Below, one piece after another: positions 7,362 through 15,637 of a stretch of DNA of 64,000 nucleotides. Location: positions 186,001 through 250,000 of the forward strand of contig NZ_CP047200.1 in the NCBI RefSeq assembly GCF_030408675.1. The letters run 5' to 3'. This DNA comes from Corynebacterium durum. GTDB lineage: Bacteria > Actinomycetota > Actinomycetes > Mycobacteriales > Mycobacteriaceae. A program made the translations under genes and the position numbers. Position 1 is the first letter of the stretch, and every line of letters starts with the position of its first letter. Below the pieces are notes generated by a model. It saw only the letters and a program-made list of their open reading frames with translations, searched no databases and was not told where the DNA came from.

Positions 7362-9101
7362 ATGAAACTCACACTTGTAGACATCATTCCCCGCATCAAA
7401 AGGATGCTTAAAGAACAGCGTCTGATCAACACCACCATCTGGTTCAGCATTGCTGCTGGACTCATCGAAGGTGTTGCCCTATGCCTGTTGCTACCTTGCG
7501 TCACTGCTCTGGCCAACAACGAACCGGTATGGGGGCTTGGGGTGTGGGGTTGGGTGATTGTACTCAGCATCCTCGCCGTAGTCAGTGCCATTGTGGGATA
7601 TGTACAAAGCCTGCGGGGCTACCAAACGGCCCTAGACTTCCTGGTTAATGTGCACAAAAAAGTTGGTGACCAGGTGTCATCGCTCCCACTTGGCTGGTTT
7701 AACCGTCCCCTTGCTGGATTGCTGTCCCGACTGGTAGCCAACGAACTCGTCATGACCGGCGAAATCATCGCCCACATGCTCTCTCCCATTATTCAGCGTG
7801 TCACCGCCAGTATTGTGCTGCTAGTATTCGCTTGGACGTGGGACTGGCATCTTGGTCTTGCCTGCACCATCTCTATACCCGTATTCCTGCTGCTTGTGCT
7901 GTGTACCACTGGGCTGATCAATAAAGGGAAGAGCATTGGTGAACCCACTGAAGTGGAACTCAGCAACCGCCTTGTCGAATTCACACATTGCCAAGCCGCG
8001 CTGCGCTCCTGTGGACGCAGCACCCACTACAGCAAACTCGACGATGCCAACGCCACATGGCTTAAAGCAAAACGCAGGAAGCTCTGGTACGAAATTGCTG
8101 GTAACCTGCTCGGCGGTGCCTTCACGCAAGTGGTGATCGTTACACTGATCAGCCTTGCCGCAAACCTCGCCGTTGGAGGAACCCTCGAACCAGTCGCCAC
8201 CATCGCGTTCATCGGGCTGTGCCTCCGTTTTACCCATACGCTCGTGGGCATCACCGAAACCGCTGCTAGCCTTGAAGAACGACGCTCCGCCCTCGACTCC
8301 ATTGACGACGTCCTGACCGCCCAGCCCCTGCCCGAACCTACGGAATCCACGGCACAACCCACGCCCGGGACCATTGATTTTAAGGACGTGACTTTCGGTT
8401 ACGGGTCGGACAAAACTGTGCTGAACGGTGTGACCTTCCACGTGCCCAACCGCAGCATGGTGGCACTGGTCGGGCCGTCCGGCTGCGGTAAAACCACTGT
8501 GGCCAGGCTGGTCAGCCGCTTCTACGACGTTGATAGTGGTGCGGTGAAGGTTGGTGGGCTTGATGTGCGGGAACAAACAACATTCACGTTGATGAAAAGC
8601 CTCTCCATGGTGTTCCAAGACGTTTATCTCTTCGACGACACCCTTGAAGCTAACATCCGCATCGGTAACCCGAACGCTTCCGATGAGGAAGTCCACGAAG
8701 CAGCCCGTTTGGCAGGCGTGACCGAAATCGTGCAGCGTCTACCGCGTGGCTGGAAAACCTCCGTGGGCGAAGGCGGACGGGCACTATCCGGGGGTGAACG
8801 CCAACGCGTCTCCATCGCGCGTAAAGCACCCATTGTGCTGCTTGATGAGGCCACATCGGCGCTGGACCCGGAAAATGAAACAAATATTGTCGCGGCTGTC
8901 GATAAGTTGCGTGAAAACGCAACAGTGCTGGTGATAGCGCACAAACTGGACACCATCAAGAAAGCCGACACCATCGTCCAATTTCGGGCAGACGGCACCA
9001 TCGAAGACATCGGAACCCACTCCGAACTCTTCGAACGAGGCGGAACCTACCGGGCATTCTGGGACACCCGCGCGGCTGCGCAGGGCTGGCAACTAACGTA
9101 G
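7362..9101 (+). CDS. ABC transporter, fused membrane-ATPase half (YbtQ/IrtB-like) with a shortened nucleotide-binding domain
   Basis: 579 residues with six membrane helices followed by an ATPase domain: Walker A GPSGCGKTT, signature LSGGERQR, Walker B IVLLDEATSALD, switch His IAHKLDT. It should pair with the preceding half-transporter. One oddity: between the signature helix and Walker B the sequence reads SIARKAPIVLLDEAT, while its partner has AIARALLIDAPVLILDEAT. Four residues are missing relative to the partner and to the family norm. The frame is intact, so this is an in-frame deletion in the signature helix that may weaken ATPase function or be tolerated at a degenerate site. Confidence 0.83.
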   Translation: MKLTLVDIIPRIKRMLKEQRLINTTIWFSIAAGLIEGVALCLLLPCVTALANNEPVWGLGVWGWVIVLSILAVVSAIVGYVQSLRGYQTALDFLVNVHKKVGDQVSSLPLGWFNRPLAGLLSRLVANELVMTGEIIAHMLSPIIQRVTASIVLLVFAWTWDWHLGLACTISIPVFLLLVLCTTGLINKGKSIGEPTEVELSNRLVEFTHCQAALRSCGRSTHYSKLDDANATWLKAKRRKLWYEIAGNLLGGAFTQVVIVTLISLAANLAVGGTLEPVATIAFIGLCLRFTHTLVGITETAASLEERRSALDSIDDVLTAQPLPEPTESTAQPTPGTIDFKDVTFGYGSDKTVLNGVTFHVPNRSMVALVGPSGCGKTTVARLVSRFYDVDSGAVKVGGLDVREQTTFTLMKSLSMVFQDVYLFDDTLEANIRIGNPNASDEEVHEAARLAGVTEIVQRLPRGWKTSVGEGGRALSGGERQRVSIARKAPIVLLDEATSALDPENETNIVAAVDKLRENATVLVIAHKLDTIKKADTIVQFRADGTIEDIGTHSELFERGGTYRAFWDTRAAAQGWQLT

Positions 9102-9106
9102 ACACC

Positions 9107-9739
9107 ATGGTCACACCACGACTCGGCCGCAAAACCGGCCCCAAACCTAAATTCACCAGTGAAGACGCTGTTATGGCTGCACTCCGCCTCGGCATTGACC
9201 GCTTCACCATCGCTGGTGTGGCCACCCAACTCGGCGTGGCTACCTCGGCCGTCTACCGGCTCTTTGACAACCGGGACGCCCTCGTCCACGCCTGCCTTGC
9301 CCATGCTGGGCGCTCCATGACACCACCACCCAACGGACTGAGCTGGCAAGATATCCTCCGCCATGCAGCCGAAGAAGTATGGGCATGCTGCGAAAAATAC
9401 CCCGGCCTGGACATCACCATCTTCCAGTTTCCCAGTGCATTCACGCACATTGAGGACTACCTTCGAAATATTGTGGGCCAACTTGTGGCGGCAGGGCTCA
9501 GCGAAGAACAAGCCGCCTTCGCCTTCGACTTCATTGGAGACACCACCATTGCCTGCCACATCGGTGTTGCAGCGCTCCGGCAGGTTGGTGATGACGGCCG
9601 AACCGGTATTGAGGTTGTGCGTGATCGTACCACCCATACCAGCGTCTTCGTCCCCGATCCCAGCTGGACCGACCGTGGGACGCTTGACCGGAAAGTCGAG
9701 TTCATTATTCGGGGGATGGAAAAGGAGGTGGAAGGTTAG
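9107..9739 (+). CDS. TetR family transcriptional regulator
   Basis: 210 residues. The N-terminal helix-turn-helix is clear (FTIAGVATQLGVATSAVYRL, about residues 34-53), followed by a helical ligand domain. It starts 5 bp after the second ABC gene and is the last gene of the operon. A repressor of its own operon is the simple reading, with the 23-bp palindrome at 2674-2696 as candidate operator. A hairpin follows the gene. Confidence 0.86.
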   Translation: MVTPRLGRKTGPKPKFTSEDAVMAALRLGIDRFTIAGVATQLGVATSAVYRLFDNRDALVHACLAHAGRSMTPPPNGLSWQDILRHAAEEVWACCEKYPGLDITIFQFPSAFTHIEDYLRNIVGQLVAAGLSEEQAAFAFDFIGDTTIACHIGVAALRQVGDDGRTGIEVVRDRTTHTSVFVPDPSWTDRGTLDRKVEFIIRGMEKEVEG

Positions 9740-9752
9740 GGGCGCGTGAAGT

Positions 9753-9770
9753 GTGCTTACCTTCAAGCAC
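9753..9770. terminator. Hairpin between convergent tetR and lysR genes
   Basis: GTGCTT and AAGCAC with a 6-nt loop, followed after about 8 nt by CCTTTTT on the plus strand. A short stem, but it lies in the only gap between the convergent genes. Confidence 0.4.
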
Positions 9771-9808
9771 GCAAACGGCCTTTTTCCGACCTGGGCATAA
9801 GCAAACTT

Positions 9809-10669
9809 TTAGCAGGCGAGTTCTTCCACACACCGAACAATGGGCGGATCGGCGTCCGGCTTCCACAGAGCGCTGATTGGCGGGTGTGGGGGAAGGCCCG
9901 ACAGGGTGTGAACCTGGACCGCCGGACCTGGTGCTTCTGCCACGGAGTGCGCGATCAGTGCGCACCCCATCCCAGCCGTAACCAACTCGCGAATACTCGC
10001 AGGACTGTGCGTTTCAAACTCCACGCGCGGTTGTGCGTTGAAGGTTGCGAAAGCCTGGTCTAAGAGTTGACGCAGGCCGCTGTCTGGTTGCAGGCATATG
10101 AAGGGTTCGGTTGCCACATCCTTTAATGAGGTGACGCGGCGAGGACCCGCCAGGGGAGTGATAAGAACCAGGTGTTCAGGTGCAATTTCTTGATGCTGTA
10201 GATGTTTGGAGTGGGCGGCATCGGCATCGGCAGGGCCGATGACCACATCAACCTGGCCTTCCCCAAGGGCGTGTATGAGCTCTGCGATGAGGCCAGTGCG
10301 CAGCGATACCGTGACACCCGGATAGCGCGTTCGGAAGCGACTGAGCGCGCTCACCAGGTCAAATTTTCCTGTTAGTGGGGTCACTGCAACCCGAACATGA
10401 CCCGCCGAGACCGACCGGAACGCTCGCATCAGGCGTTTTCCTTCGTCCAGATCAGCGAGAGCCTGGCGAACATAGGGAAGAAACCGCTCACCGGCGGCGC
10501 TGAGCGTGACGGTTCGTGAGCGATGCAACAGGGTTACTCCCAACTCCTGCTCTAGCTTCTTGATGTGAGACGAAATCGCAGGTTGAGCAAGGTGTAGGTC
10601 CTCGGCGGCCTTAGTGAAACCACCGCAACGCACAACCGCCTCAAAAGACTCCAAGTAACGCAGTTCCAT
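9809..10669 (-). CDS. LysR family transcriptional regulator
   Basis: 286 residues, normal LysR length. The N-terminal winged helix is canonical: MELRYLESFEAVVRCGGFTK, then AAEDLHLAQPAISSHIKKLE and ERFLPYV; the effector-binding domain follows (about 90-286). It is divergent from an aldo-keto reductase gene 78 bp away, the usual LysR regulator/target arrangement. In the gap are two inverted repeats, ATCGT-N7-ACGAT (10682-10698) and ATGCCA-N6-TGGCAT (10734-10751, over the target start). The inducer is unknown. Confidence 0.88.
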   Translation of the reverse strand: MELRYLESFEAVVRCGGFTKAAEDLHLAQPAISSHIKKLEQELGVTLLHRSRTVTLSAAGERFLPYVRQALADLDEGKRLMRAFRSVSAGHVRVAVTPLTGKFDLVSALSRFRTRYPGVTVSLRTGLIAELIHALGEGQVDVVIGPADADAAHSKHLQHQEIAPEHLVLITPLAGPRRVTSLKDVATEPFICLQPDSGLRQLLDQAFATFNAQPRVEFETHSPASIRELVTAGMGCALIAHSVAEAPGPAVQVHTLSGLPPHPPISALWKPDADPPIVRCVEELAC

Positions 10670-10747
10670 GGTGTCATAATAAATCGTGATGGGAACGATG
10701 AAAACTTTGTCTTAGACATATAGTTCCATGAATGCCAGGCTGGTGGC

Positions 10748-11755
10748 ATGACATCAGAACACAACTTTGCAGATACGGCCGTCCGACATCTCGGCGGTTT
10801 GAAGACCTCAGCCCTTGGCTTTGGATGCATGGGCCTTTCCCAGGGGTACGGGCCCGTTGACGACGCCGAATCCGTTGCCGCTATTCATGCAGCTCTCGAC
10901 TCTGGAATCACCATGCTCGACACCGCTATGAGTTACGGGCAAGGGCACAACGAAGAATTGGTTGGGCGAGCTGTGGCAAGCAGTGGCGTGCCGCGTGAGC
11001 AGATTCAGATCGCGACAAAGTTCGGCATCATGCGCCGCGACGACGGTGTTGGGCTGGACGCCCACCCCGACCGCATTGCCACCTACTGCGACGATTCCCT
11101 GCGCCGACTAGGAACCGACACCATCGACCTCTACTACCTGCACCGCGTGGACCCTCAGGTACCTATCGAAGACTCCGTTGATGCCATGAGTGATCTAGTA
11201 GCTCAAGGAAAAGTGCGCCATCTCGGGGTTTCCGAAGTCACACCCGATGAACTACGACGCGCTGTGGGTGTTCACCCCATCGCAGCAGTACAACTGGAAT
11301 GGTCACTAATGTGGCGCGAACCCGAACGCAGCATTATCCCCGTTGCTCGTGAGCTCGGAGTGGGGGTTGTTCCCTACAGTCCGCTCGGGCGTGGGTTACT
11401 CGGTGGGCGACTGGACGCTAGCGCTGTTTCTGAAAGTCCGTTTCGCGCGAATGACCCGCGATTTGTTGACGCCAATCTGTCCGCCAATATGCAACAGGTA
11501 GATGCATTAACTACTTTTTCGGAATCACGGGGTATGACTGTTTCGCAGGTTGCTTTGGCCTGGCTGCTCGCCCAAGGCGATGACGTTGTTCCCATTCCCG
11601 GCACGCGCAAACCAGAACGAGTGCGTGAGAATGCGGGGGCGATGCGCTATGGCTTTAGTGCTGATGATCTTGTTGCGCTGGAAAAGGCTGTTCCAGAGAG
11701 TGAATGGGTGGGGGATCGGAAGTCGTTTGCTGTGCCAGTTACTAAGAGGGGGTGA
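10748..11755 (+). CDS. Aldo/keto reductase
   Basis: 335 residues with a TIM-barrel reductase pattern. The catalytic tetrad is complete: Asp58 (MLDTAMSYG), Tyr63, Lys91 (ATKFG) and His132 (YYLHRVDP). NADPH-binding elements PYSPLGRGLLGG and IPGTRKPERVREN are present. It resembles the YhdN/AKR13 type that reduces aldehydes and ketones. The divergent LysR gene is the likely regulator. The true substrate cannot be told from the sequence. Confidence 0.9.
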   Translation: MTSEHNFADTAVRHLGGLKTSALGFGCMGLSQGYGPVDDAESVAAIHAALDSGITMLDTAMSYGQGHNEELVGRAVASSGVPREQIQIATKFGIMRRDDGVGLDAHPDRIATYCDDSLRRLGTDTIDLYYLHRVDPQVPIEDSVDAMSDLVAQGKVRHLGVSEVTPDELRRAVGVHPIAAVQLEWSLMWREPERSIIPVARELGVGVVPYSPLGRGLLGGRLDASAVSESPFRANDPRFVDANLSANMQQVDALTTFSESRGMTVSQVALAWLLAQGDDVVPIPGTRKPERVRENAGAMRYGFSADDLVALEKAVPESEWVGDRKSFAVPVTKRG

Positions 11756-11820
11756 GGAAGGTTGTGTAGGTTGGGGGTACTTGCATTATGGACTGCCTGT
11801 AAAATTATTGAGTAATGTTA

Positions 11821-11875
11821 CAGCTCCCAGCTATTATCTTATTGCAAAACGCAATATTGTTAATAGTGGGAGCTG
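11821..11875 (+). promoter_or_regulatory. Long hairpin covering the ribosome site of the pentapeptide-repeat gene
   Basis: An imperfect stem of about 21 bp: CAGCTCCCA/TGGGAGCTG, CTATTA/TAATAG, TTGC/GCAA around the loop AAAAC. The right arm holds GGGAG, the only ribosome-binding sequence near the GTG at 11882. No T-run follows, so translational masking is likelier than termination, although it could also end the aldo-keto reductase transcript. Confidence 0.55.
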
Positions 11876-11881
11876 GTATTA

Positions 11882-12988
11882 GTGGGAAGAGATGGAGAAA
11901 AGAAGACAGTAAGGCAACGTTTCCTGGGGTGGGGTCATCGGCGCTCTGTGTTTATTTTGGAGTGGTTGCTTCCGGTGCTTGCTGTCATTTTTATTGTTGG
12001 GGCAGCGTGGTGTCTATATCTGGCAGGGCATCGTGACTATGAGCGGATTGCTTTTGTATTGATGCCTACAGCTGGAGGTATGTTAACTATCTGGGTTGCT
12101 CAGGGACGTTTCATCGAGCAGCAGGAACGAGAAGATAAGCGACAAAATGAACGTCTTGAATCTGAGGCAAAGATGCATGATGAACGGCTTAAGTCAGAGT
12201 CTGAACGGGAGCATGAACGGCTAACGGCGGAGGCTCAAAAGGATAGGGTTCAGCGATCAATTACTCAGCGTATTGACCTTGCTGAAAAACTGGCATCGGC
12301 GATTGAACATTTATCCAGTGAAAATGAGCTCAAACAGGCTGCCGGGGTGCAAGAAATTTTATTCCAAATAGACGATTGGTATGCACTGATTGAATCGGAA
12401 ATTACAGGAATTGGGGGAGATAAAGCTAAGAAAGATTCGCTAGAGCAAGAGGGCTTGCGTCATCGGCAGGAGCTCTTTGATATTGCTTATAAGTTTGATA
12501 CTGAGAATATGCATGTGCTGAAGTCTCGCGCGAGAGGATTGAAGCAAAGACTTAGAGAAGAAGGTCCTTACTCTCTTATTAAATTAGACTTTTCTGGGAT
12601 GGTGATTGGTTGCTCAATACCTGTGGTAGGAGGTGATGTCTATTTGGATTTAAGAGGTATCTTTGCCAATGGATTTGTGATGTCAAATGCTAAGATGTCC
12701 TATGTTGATCTTAGTGACGCGCACCTTGAGTTAGTTGTTTTAGAATCGGCTAACCTTGAGTCTGCTATACTGCACAGAGCTCATCTTAGGTCTTCCAATT
12801 TAAATAGGGCTAATCTTGAGTCGGCTGATTTGGAGGGGGCTGATCTTAGGTTGGCGGATTTAGAATTAGCCAACCTAAGATCAGCTGATGTGCGAAATGC
12901 TGACTTTAAAAATACACTTCTTAATGCTATTAGTATTAAGGATGCTAAAAATTGGAATCAGGCTAAAAATCTGGATATCGAAATGTAG
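11882..12988 (+). CDS. Membrane-anchored pentapeptide-repeat protein
   Basis: 368 residues from a GTG. Two membrane helices (about 24-45 and 52-70) are followed by a charged coiled coil (about 70-115: repeated ERLxSE blocks), a helical middle and a C-terminal right-handed beta-helix of A(D/N)L-type repeats (about 265-350: ANLESA, ANLESADLEGADLRLADL). Base composition is clearly more AT-rich than the neighbours, and hairpins flank the gene on both sides, so recent acquisition is likely. Pentapeptide proteins have varied roles (gyrase protection, effectors, defence); nothing here picks one. A membrane sensor or defence protein is a guess. Confidence 0.8.
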   Translation: MGRDGEKKTVRQRFLGWGHRRSVFILEWLLPVLAVIFIVGAAWCLYLAGHRDYERIAFVLMPTAGGMLTIWVAQGRFIEQQEREDKRQNERLESEAKMHDERLKSESEREHERLTAEAQKDRVQRSITQRIDLAEKLASAIEHLSSENELKQAAGVQEILFQIDDWYALIESEITGIGGDKAKKDSLEQEGLRHRQELFDIAYKFDTENMHVLKSRARGLKQRLREEGPYSLIKLDFSGMVIGCSIPVVGGDVYLDLRGIFANGFVMSNAKMSYVDLSDAHLELVVLESANLESAILHRAHLRSSNLNRANLESADLEGADLRLADLELANLRSADVRNADFKNTLLNAISIKDAKNWNQAKNLDIEM

Positions 12989-13072
12989 TCGATTCTAGTG
13001 CTGTTAATTTTGAATAAGGTTAGAGGAATGGAGGGCTGATGTTTGTTGAATCAACTTTTGGGTTTTGATTGC

Positions 13073-13102
13073 AAGATAAGCGTATCGCAGGATGCTTATC
13101 TT
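13073..13102. terminator. Hairpin terminator after the pentapeptide-repeat gene
   Basis: Perfect 9-bp stem AAGATAAGC/GCTTATCTT with a 12-nt loop followed by GGTTTTGG. It lies in the 213-bp gap before the DyP gene; the rest of that gap holds only AT-rich sequence and the DyP promoter. Confidence 0.6.
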
Positions 13103-13189
13103 GGTTTTGGTAAGGTGTATAATTTTTCTTTCTTGAGCTGATTTTAAAATGAAAATCGGCCCTCATTACCTCCATCTTCCACCATCGCG

Positions 13190-13195
13190 CATAAT
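13190..13195 (+). promoter_or_regulatory. -10 hexamer of a leaderless promoter for the DyP peroxidase gene
   Basis: CATAAT ends 6 nt before the ATG at 13202, with no Shine-Dalgarno sequence between. Confidence 0.45.
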
Positions 13196-13201
13196 GGAAC
13201 C

Positions 13202-14125
13202 ATGACTCATCAAAGTGGAATCACAGCCCTGGGTACCACTGATCACGTGTACCTGGAACTTGACCTTGTCGAAGGCAAGGATCCGAAGGAAGCAATCGGC
13301 AGCCTAGCTGCGACAATCAATCTCCCCACTACCGTCGGGGCCAACGCCGTGGTTGGCGTGCGCCCCGAACTGTGGGCCAAAGTCTCTGACGCACAGCACG
13401 TGCCTAACGACGTCCATGGGTTCAACGAACCTCTCAAAGGCACAGACGGGTATGAAATGCCCGCTACCCAGCATGATGCATGGGTGTGGGTAGCGTCGTT
13501 CTCTCGTTCTCAGGCGTTTGAGGTGTCTTCCTACGTTCTGAAGCAGCTCAAGGGGTACTTCAAGCTCGCTGATGAAACAGTCGGTTGGGCCTATGAGCTC
13601 AACCGCGACCTCACTGGCTTTGAAGACGGCACCGAGAACCCAGGTGCACTGGAAGCGCCTGGACTGGTCGGTGTTCCTACTGGTCAACCTGGTGCCGGCT
13701 CGTCTGTGTTGTTGTTCCAAAAGTGGAGCCATCGCATTCGTGAATGGTCCAACTTGTCTGTGGATAGGCAACAGGACGTGATCGGCCGTACTAAGCAAGA
13801 CAGCGTCGAATTGCCTGACGATGTTAAGCCTGACTCGTCACACGTTTCTCGCACTGTGGTCGAAAAAGACGGAGAAGAACAAGATGTGTTCCGCCGCAAC
13901 ACCTCCTACGGGGAACTGGAAAATCACGGTACCACATTCGTTGGATTCTCGTTCGAGCAGTGGCGTTTGGAAGAAATGCTTCGCCAGATGGCCGGTGCCG
14001 ATGGTGGCCCACGCGACGCTCTGACCTACTTCACCGATGCTGAAACCGGTTCGTGGTATGTGTGCCCATCGGTGGCTGGCCTGCTGGCTATTGCTGAGCC
14101 GTTCATGGAGGACGACGAAGACTAG
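13202..14125 (+). CDS. DyP-type (YfeX-like) haem peroxidase
   Basis: 307 residues, YfeX-like length. The family GxxDG signature is GFEDGTENP with distal Asp142; the proximal haem ligand is probably His214 (DSSHVSRTV) and the distal Arg lies in VFRRNTSYG (231-232). There is no signal peptide or Tat motif, so it should act in the cytoplasm, using peroxide to oxidise porphyrins or dyes; YfeX-like proteins have been discussed as deferrochelatases. It starts leaderless and has its own promoter. No encapsulin gene is in the window. It is convergent with the dynamin genes. Confidence 0.92.
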   Translation: MTHQSGITALGTTDHVYLELDLVEGKDPKEAIGSLAATINLPTTVGANAVVGVRPELWAKVSDAQHVPNDVHGFNEPLKGTDGYEMPATQHDAWVWVASFSRSQAFEVSSYVLKQLKGYFKLADETVGWAYELNRDLTGFEDGTENPGALEAPGLVGVPTGQPGAGSSVLLFQKWSHRIREWSNLSVDRQQDVIGRTKQDSVELPDDVKPDSSHVSRTVVEKDGEEQDVFRRNTSYGELENHGTTFVGFSFEQWRLEEMLRQMAGADGGPRDALTYFTDAETGSWYVCPSVAGLLAIAEPFMEDDED

Positions 14126-14164
14126 CTAGATAGCAATCCCACCTACTACCATCTAACGCGCCCC

Positions 14165-15631
14165 TCACTGCCTCTGCGCCATGCGGATGAGGTCGTTGTA
14201 GGCGCGTTGGATGGTCACGAGTGCCGCGTCTTCTGCGGGGGTGAGGGCGGAGAGGGATTCCATGTGTGCCCATTGGAGTTTCTGCTGGGCGGTGTTCACT
14301 ACGTCCCACATTGATGCCGTAACGGGGAGCCCAAGTTTTTCTTGGAAGGTGTCTCCGGCAATCAGCTGGGTCAGTTCTTGGATGAGCTGGGTGTTGGGGT
14401 TGGTGTCTTGGACTGCTTTCAAATCCAGGAGCAGGAACACGGTGATCAGACGCGGGTCGGTGCGCATGGTGGAGACCAGGTTGAGTATCTGATCTTTGGG
14501 GTGTTGCCTACTAAAAGCCAGGCTTTCTATTTCTTTAACTATGCGCCCAGCACGGTGTGTGGTGGCGAACTTGCCAAAGCGCGTGACCAGTAATTGCCGC
14601 AGCTCGGGTACGCCGGATTTGGTGGTGGCCCATTCGTTGAGTTCACTGGCACCTCGACGGGCGACGTTGCGGGCGCGGAATAGCCCATATTCACCAATGA
14701 GTCTTACAACGCGTCTGCAGATCTCCTGCTGTTGCGTCCCACCGGCACCACCCGCACCGGCACCATCACCGCCGGTGCCACCCTCAACAGCGTCACCTCC
14801 AGAAGCAATGATGTCGATGAGGTCAAATTCGGTGGCCTCAGCGAGGCTGGCCATGACGCGGGCGTCGTTTTCCGTGATTACACCGGTGTGAGAGGTTTCG
14901 GCGAGCAATCCAGCAACGGGGATAACGGTGAGCACGGAGCTTGAGAGTTGCGCGGCCAGGGTGTCGGCGTGTTGGCGTGCGTGTTCGAGGGGGTCGCGTT
15001 CGCCGAGTGCACCTTCACCGAAGGAGTCAGCACGGGAGAGCACACCGAGTGTGTTCAGGGAGGTGAATCCCAAATCCTTGATGAACTTCACTTCATCCAT
15101 GCGCGGGGTGGCATCGAACAGGAAGACGGCGGCATCGGCATCCACGGACATGGCTTTGGTTTGTTCGTAGCCGTCGATGAGGATGCGCCGGGTGCGTTGT
15201 TCGTTTTCCACGGTCAACGTGGCAAGACCGGGGGTGTCGATCAGCGAGAAGTCTTTGATCGAGGCGGTGGGCATCCAGCGGTGGATGAAGCTAATTTCTT
15301 CAACAGGCGCGGGGAGCGCCGCCACTTCGCCGCGCTGGATGGTGATGGGTAGGCGTTCGCCGTTCAGAAGAACGGCTTCGGCGCGGTCGGGTGCGCCGTA
15401 TTGGAAGACGGTGACCACGTTGGTGGCTTCGAGCGCAGCGGTTTCGGCCACGGGAGCGCCGATCAGGGCATTGACCAGCGTGGATTTGCCTGATTTGAGG
15501 CGCCCGACCACCACAATGCGTGGCGGGGCGTCGAGAGTGTGGCGGATGCGTTGTGCCTCGTCGTACAGCGCGGGGCTGAAGGTGCCGAGGTAGTCGAGGG
15601 CTTGGTTGAGTGCGATTGATGTGAGGTCCAT
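14165..15631 (-). CDS. Dynamin-like GTPase, IniC-like
   Basis: 488 residues, close to the length of mycobacterial IniC. GTPase motifs: G1 GRLKSGKST (about 40-48), switch Thr region ALEATNVVT, G3 DTPGL, G4 SRAD (in LGVLSRADS). A low-complexity Gly/Ala insertion (GGTGGDGAGAGGAGG, about 285-300) separates the GTPase domain from a helical stalk. Bacterial dynamin-like proteins bind and remodel membranes using GTP. It begins 6 bp after the larger dynamin gene, the IniA-IniC order, so the two should form a hetero-oligomer. Identity as IniC is from size, order and motifs, not from an alignment. Confidence 0.85.
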   Translation of the reverse strand: MDLTSIALNQALDYLGTFSPALYDEAQRIRHTLDAPPRIVVVGRLKSGKSTLVNALIGAPVAETAALEATNVVTVFQYGAPDRAEAVLLNGERLPITIQRGEVAALPAPVEEISFIHRWMPTASIKDFSLIDTPGLATLTVENEQRTRRILIDGYEQTKAMSVDADAAVFLFDATPRMDEVKFIKDLGFTSLNTLGVLSRADSFGEGALGERDPLEHARQHADTLAAQLSSSVLTVIPVAGLLAETSHTGVITENDARVMASLAEATEFDLIDIIASGGDAVEGGTGGDGAGAGGAGGTQQQEICRRVVRLIGEYGLFRARNVARRGASELNEWATTKSGVPELRQLLVTRFGKFATTHRAGRIVKEIESLAFSRQHPKDQILNLVSTMRTDPRLITVFLLLDLKAVQDTNPNTQLIQELTQLIAGDTFQEKLGLPVTASMWDVVNTAQQKLQWAHMESLSALTPAEDAALVTIQRAYNDLIRMAQRQ

Positions 15632-15637
15632 CTCGGC

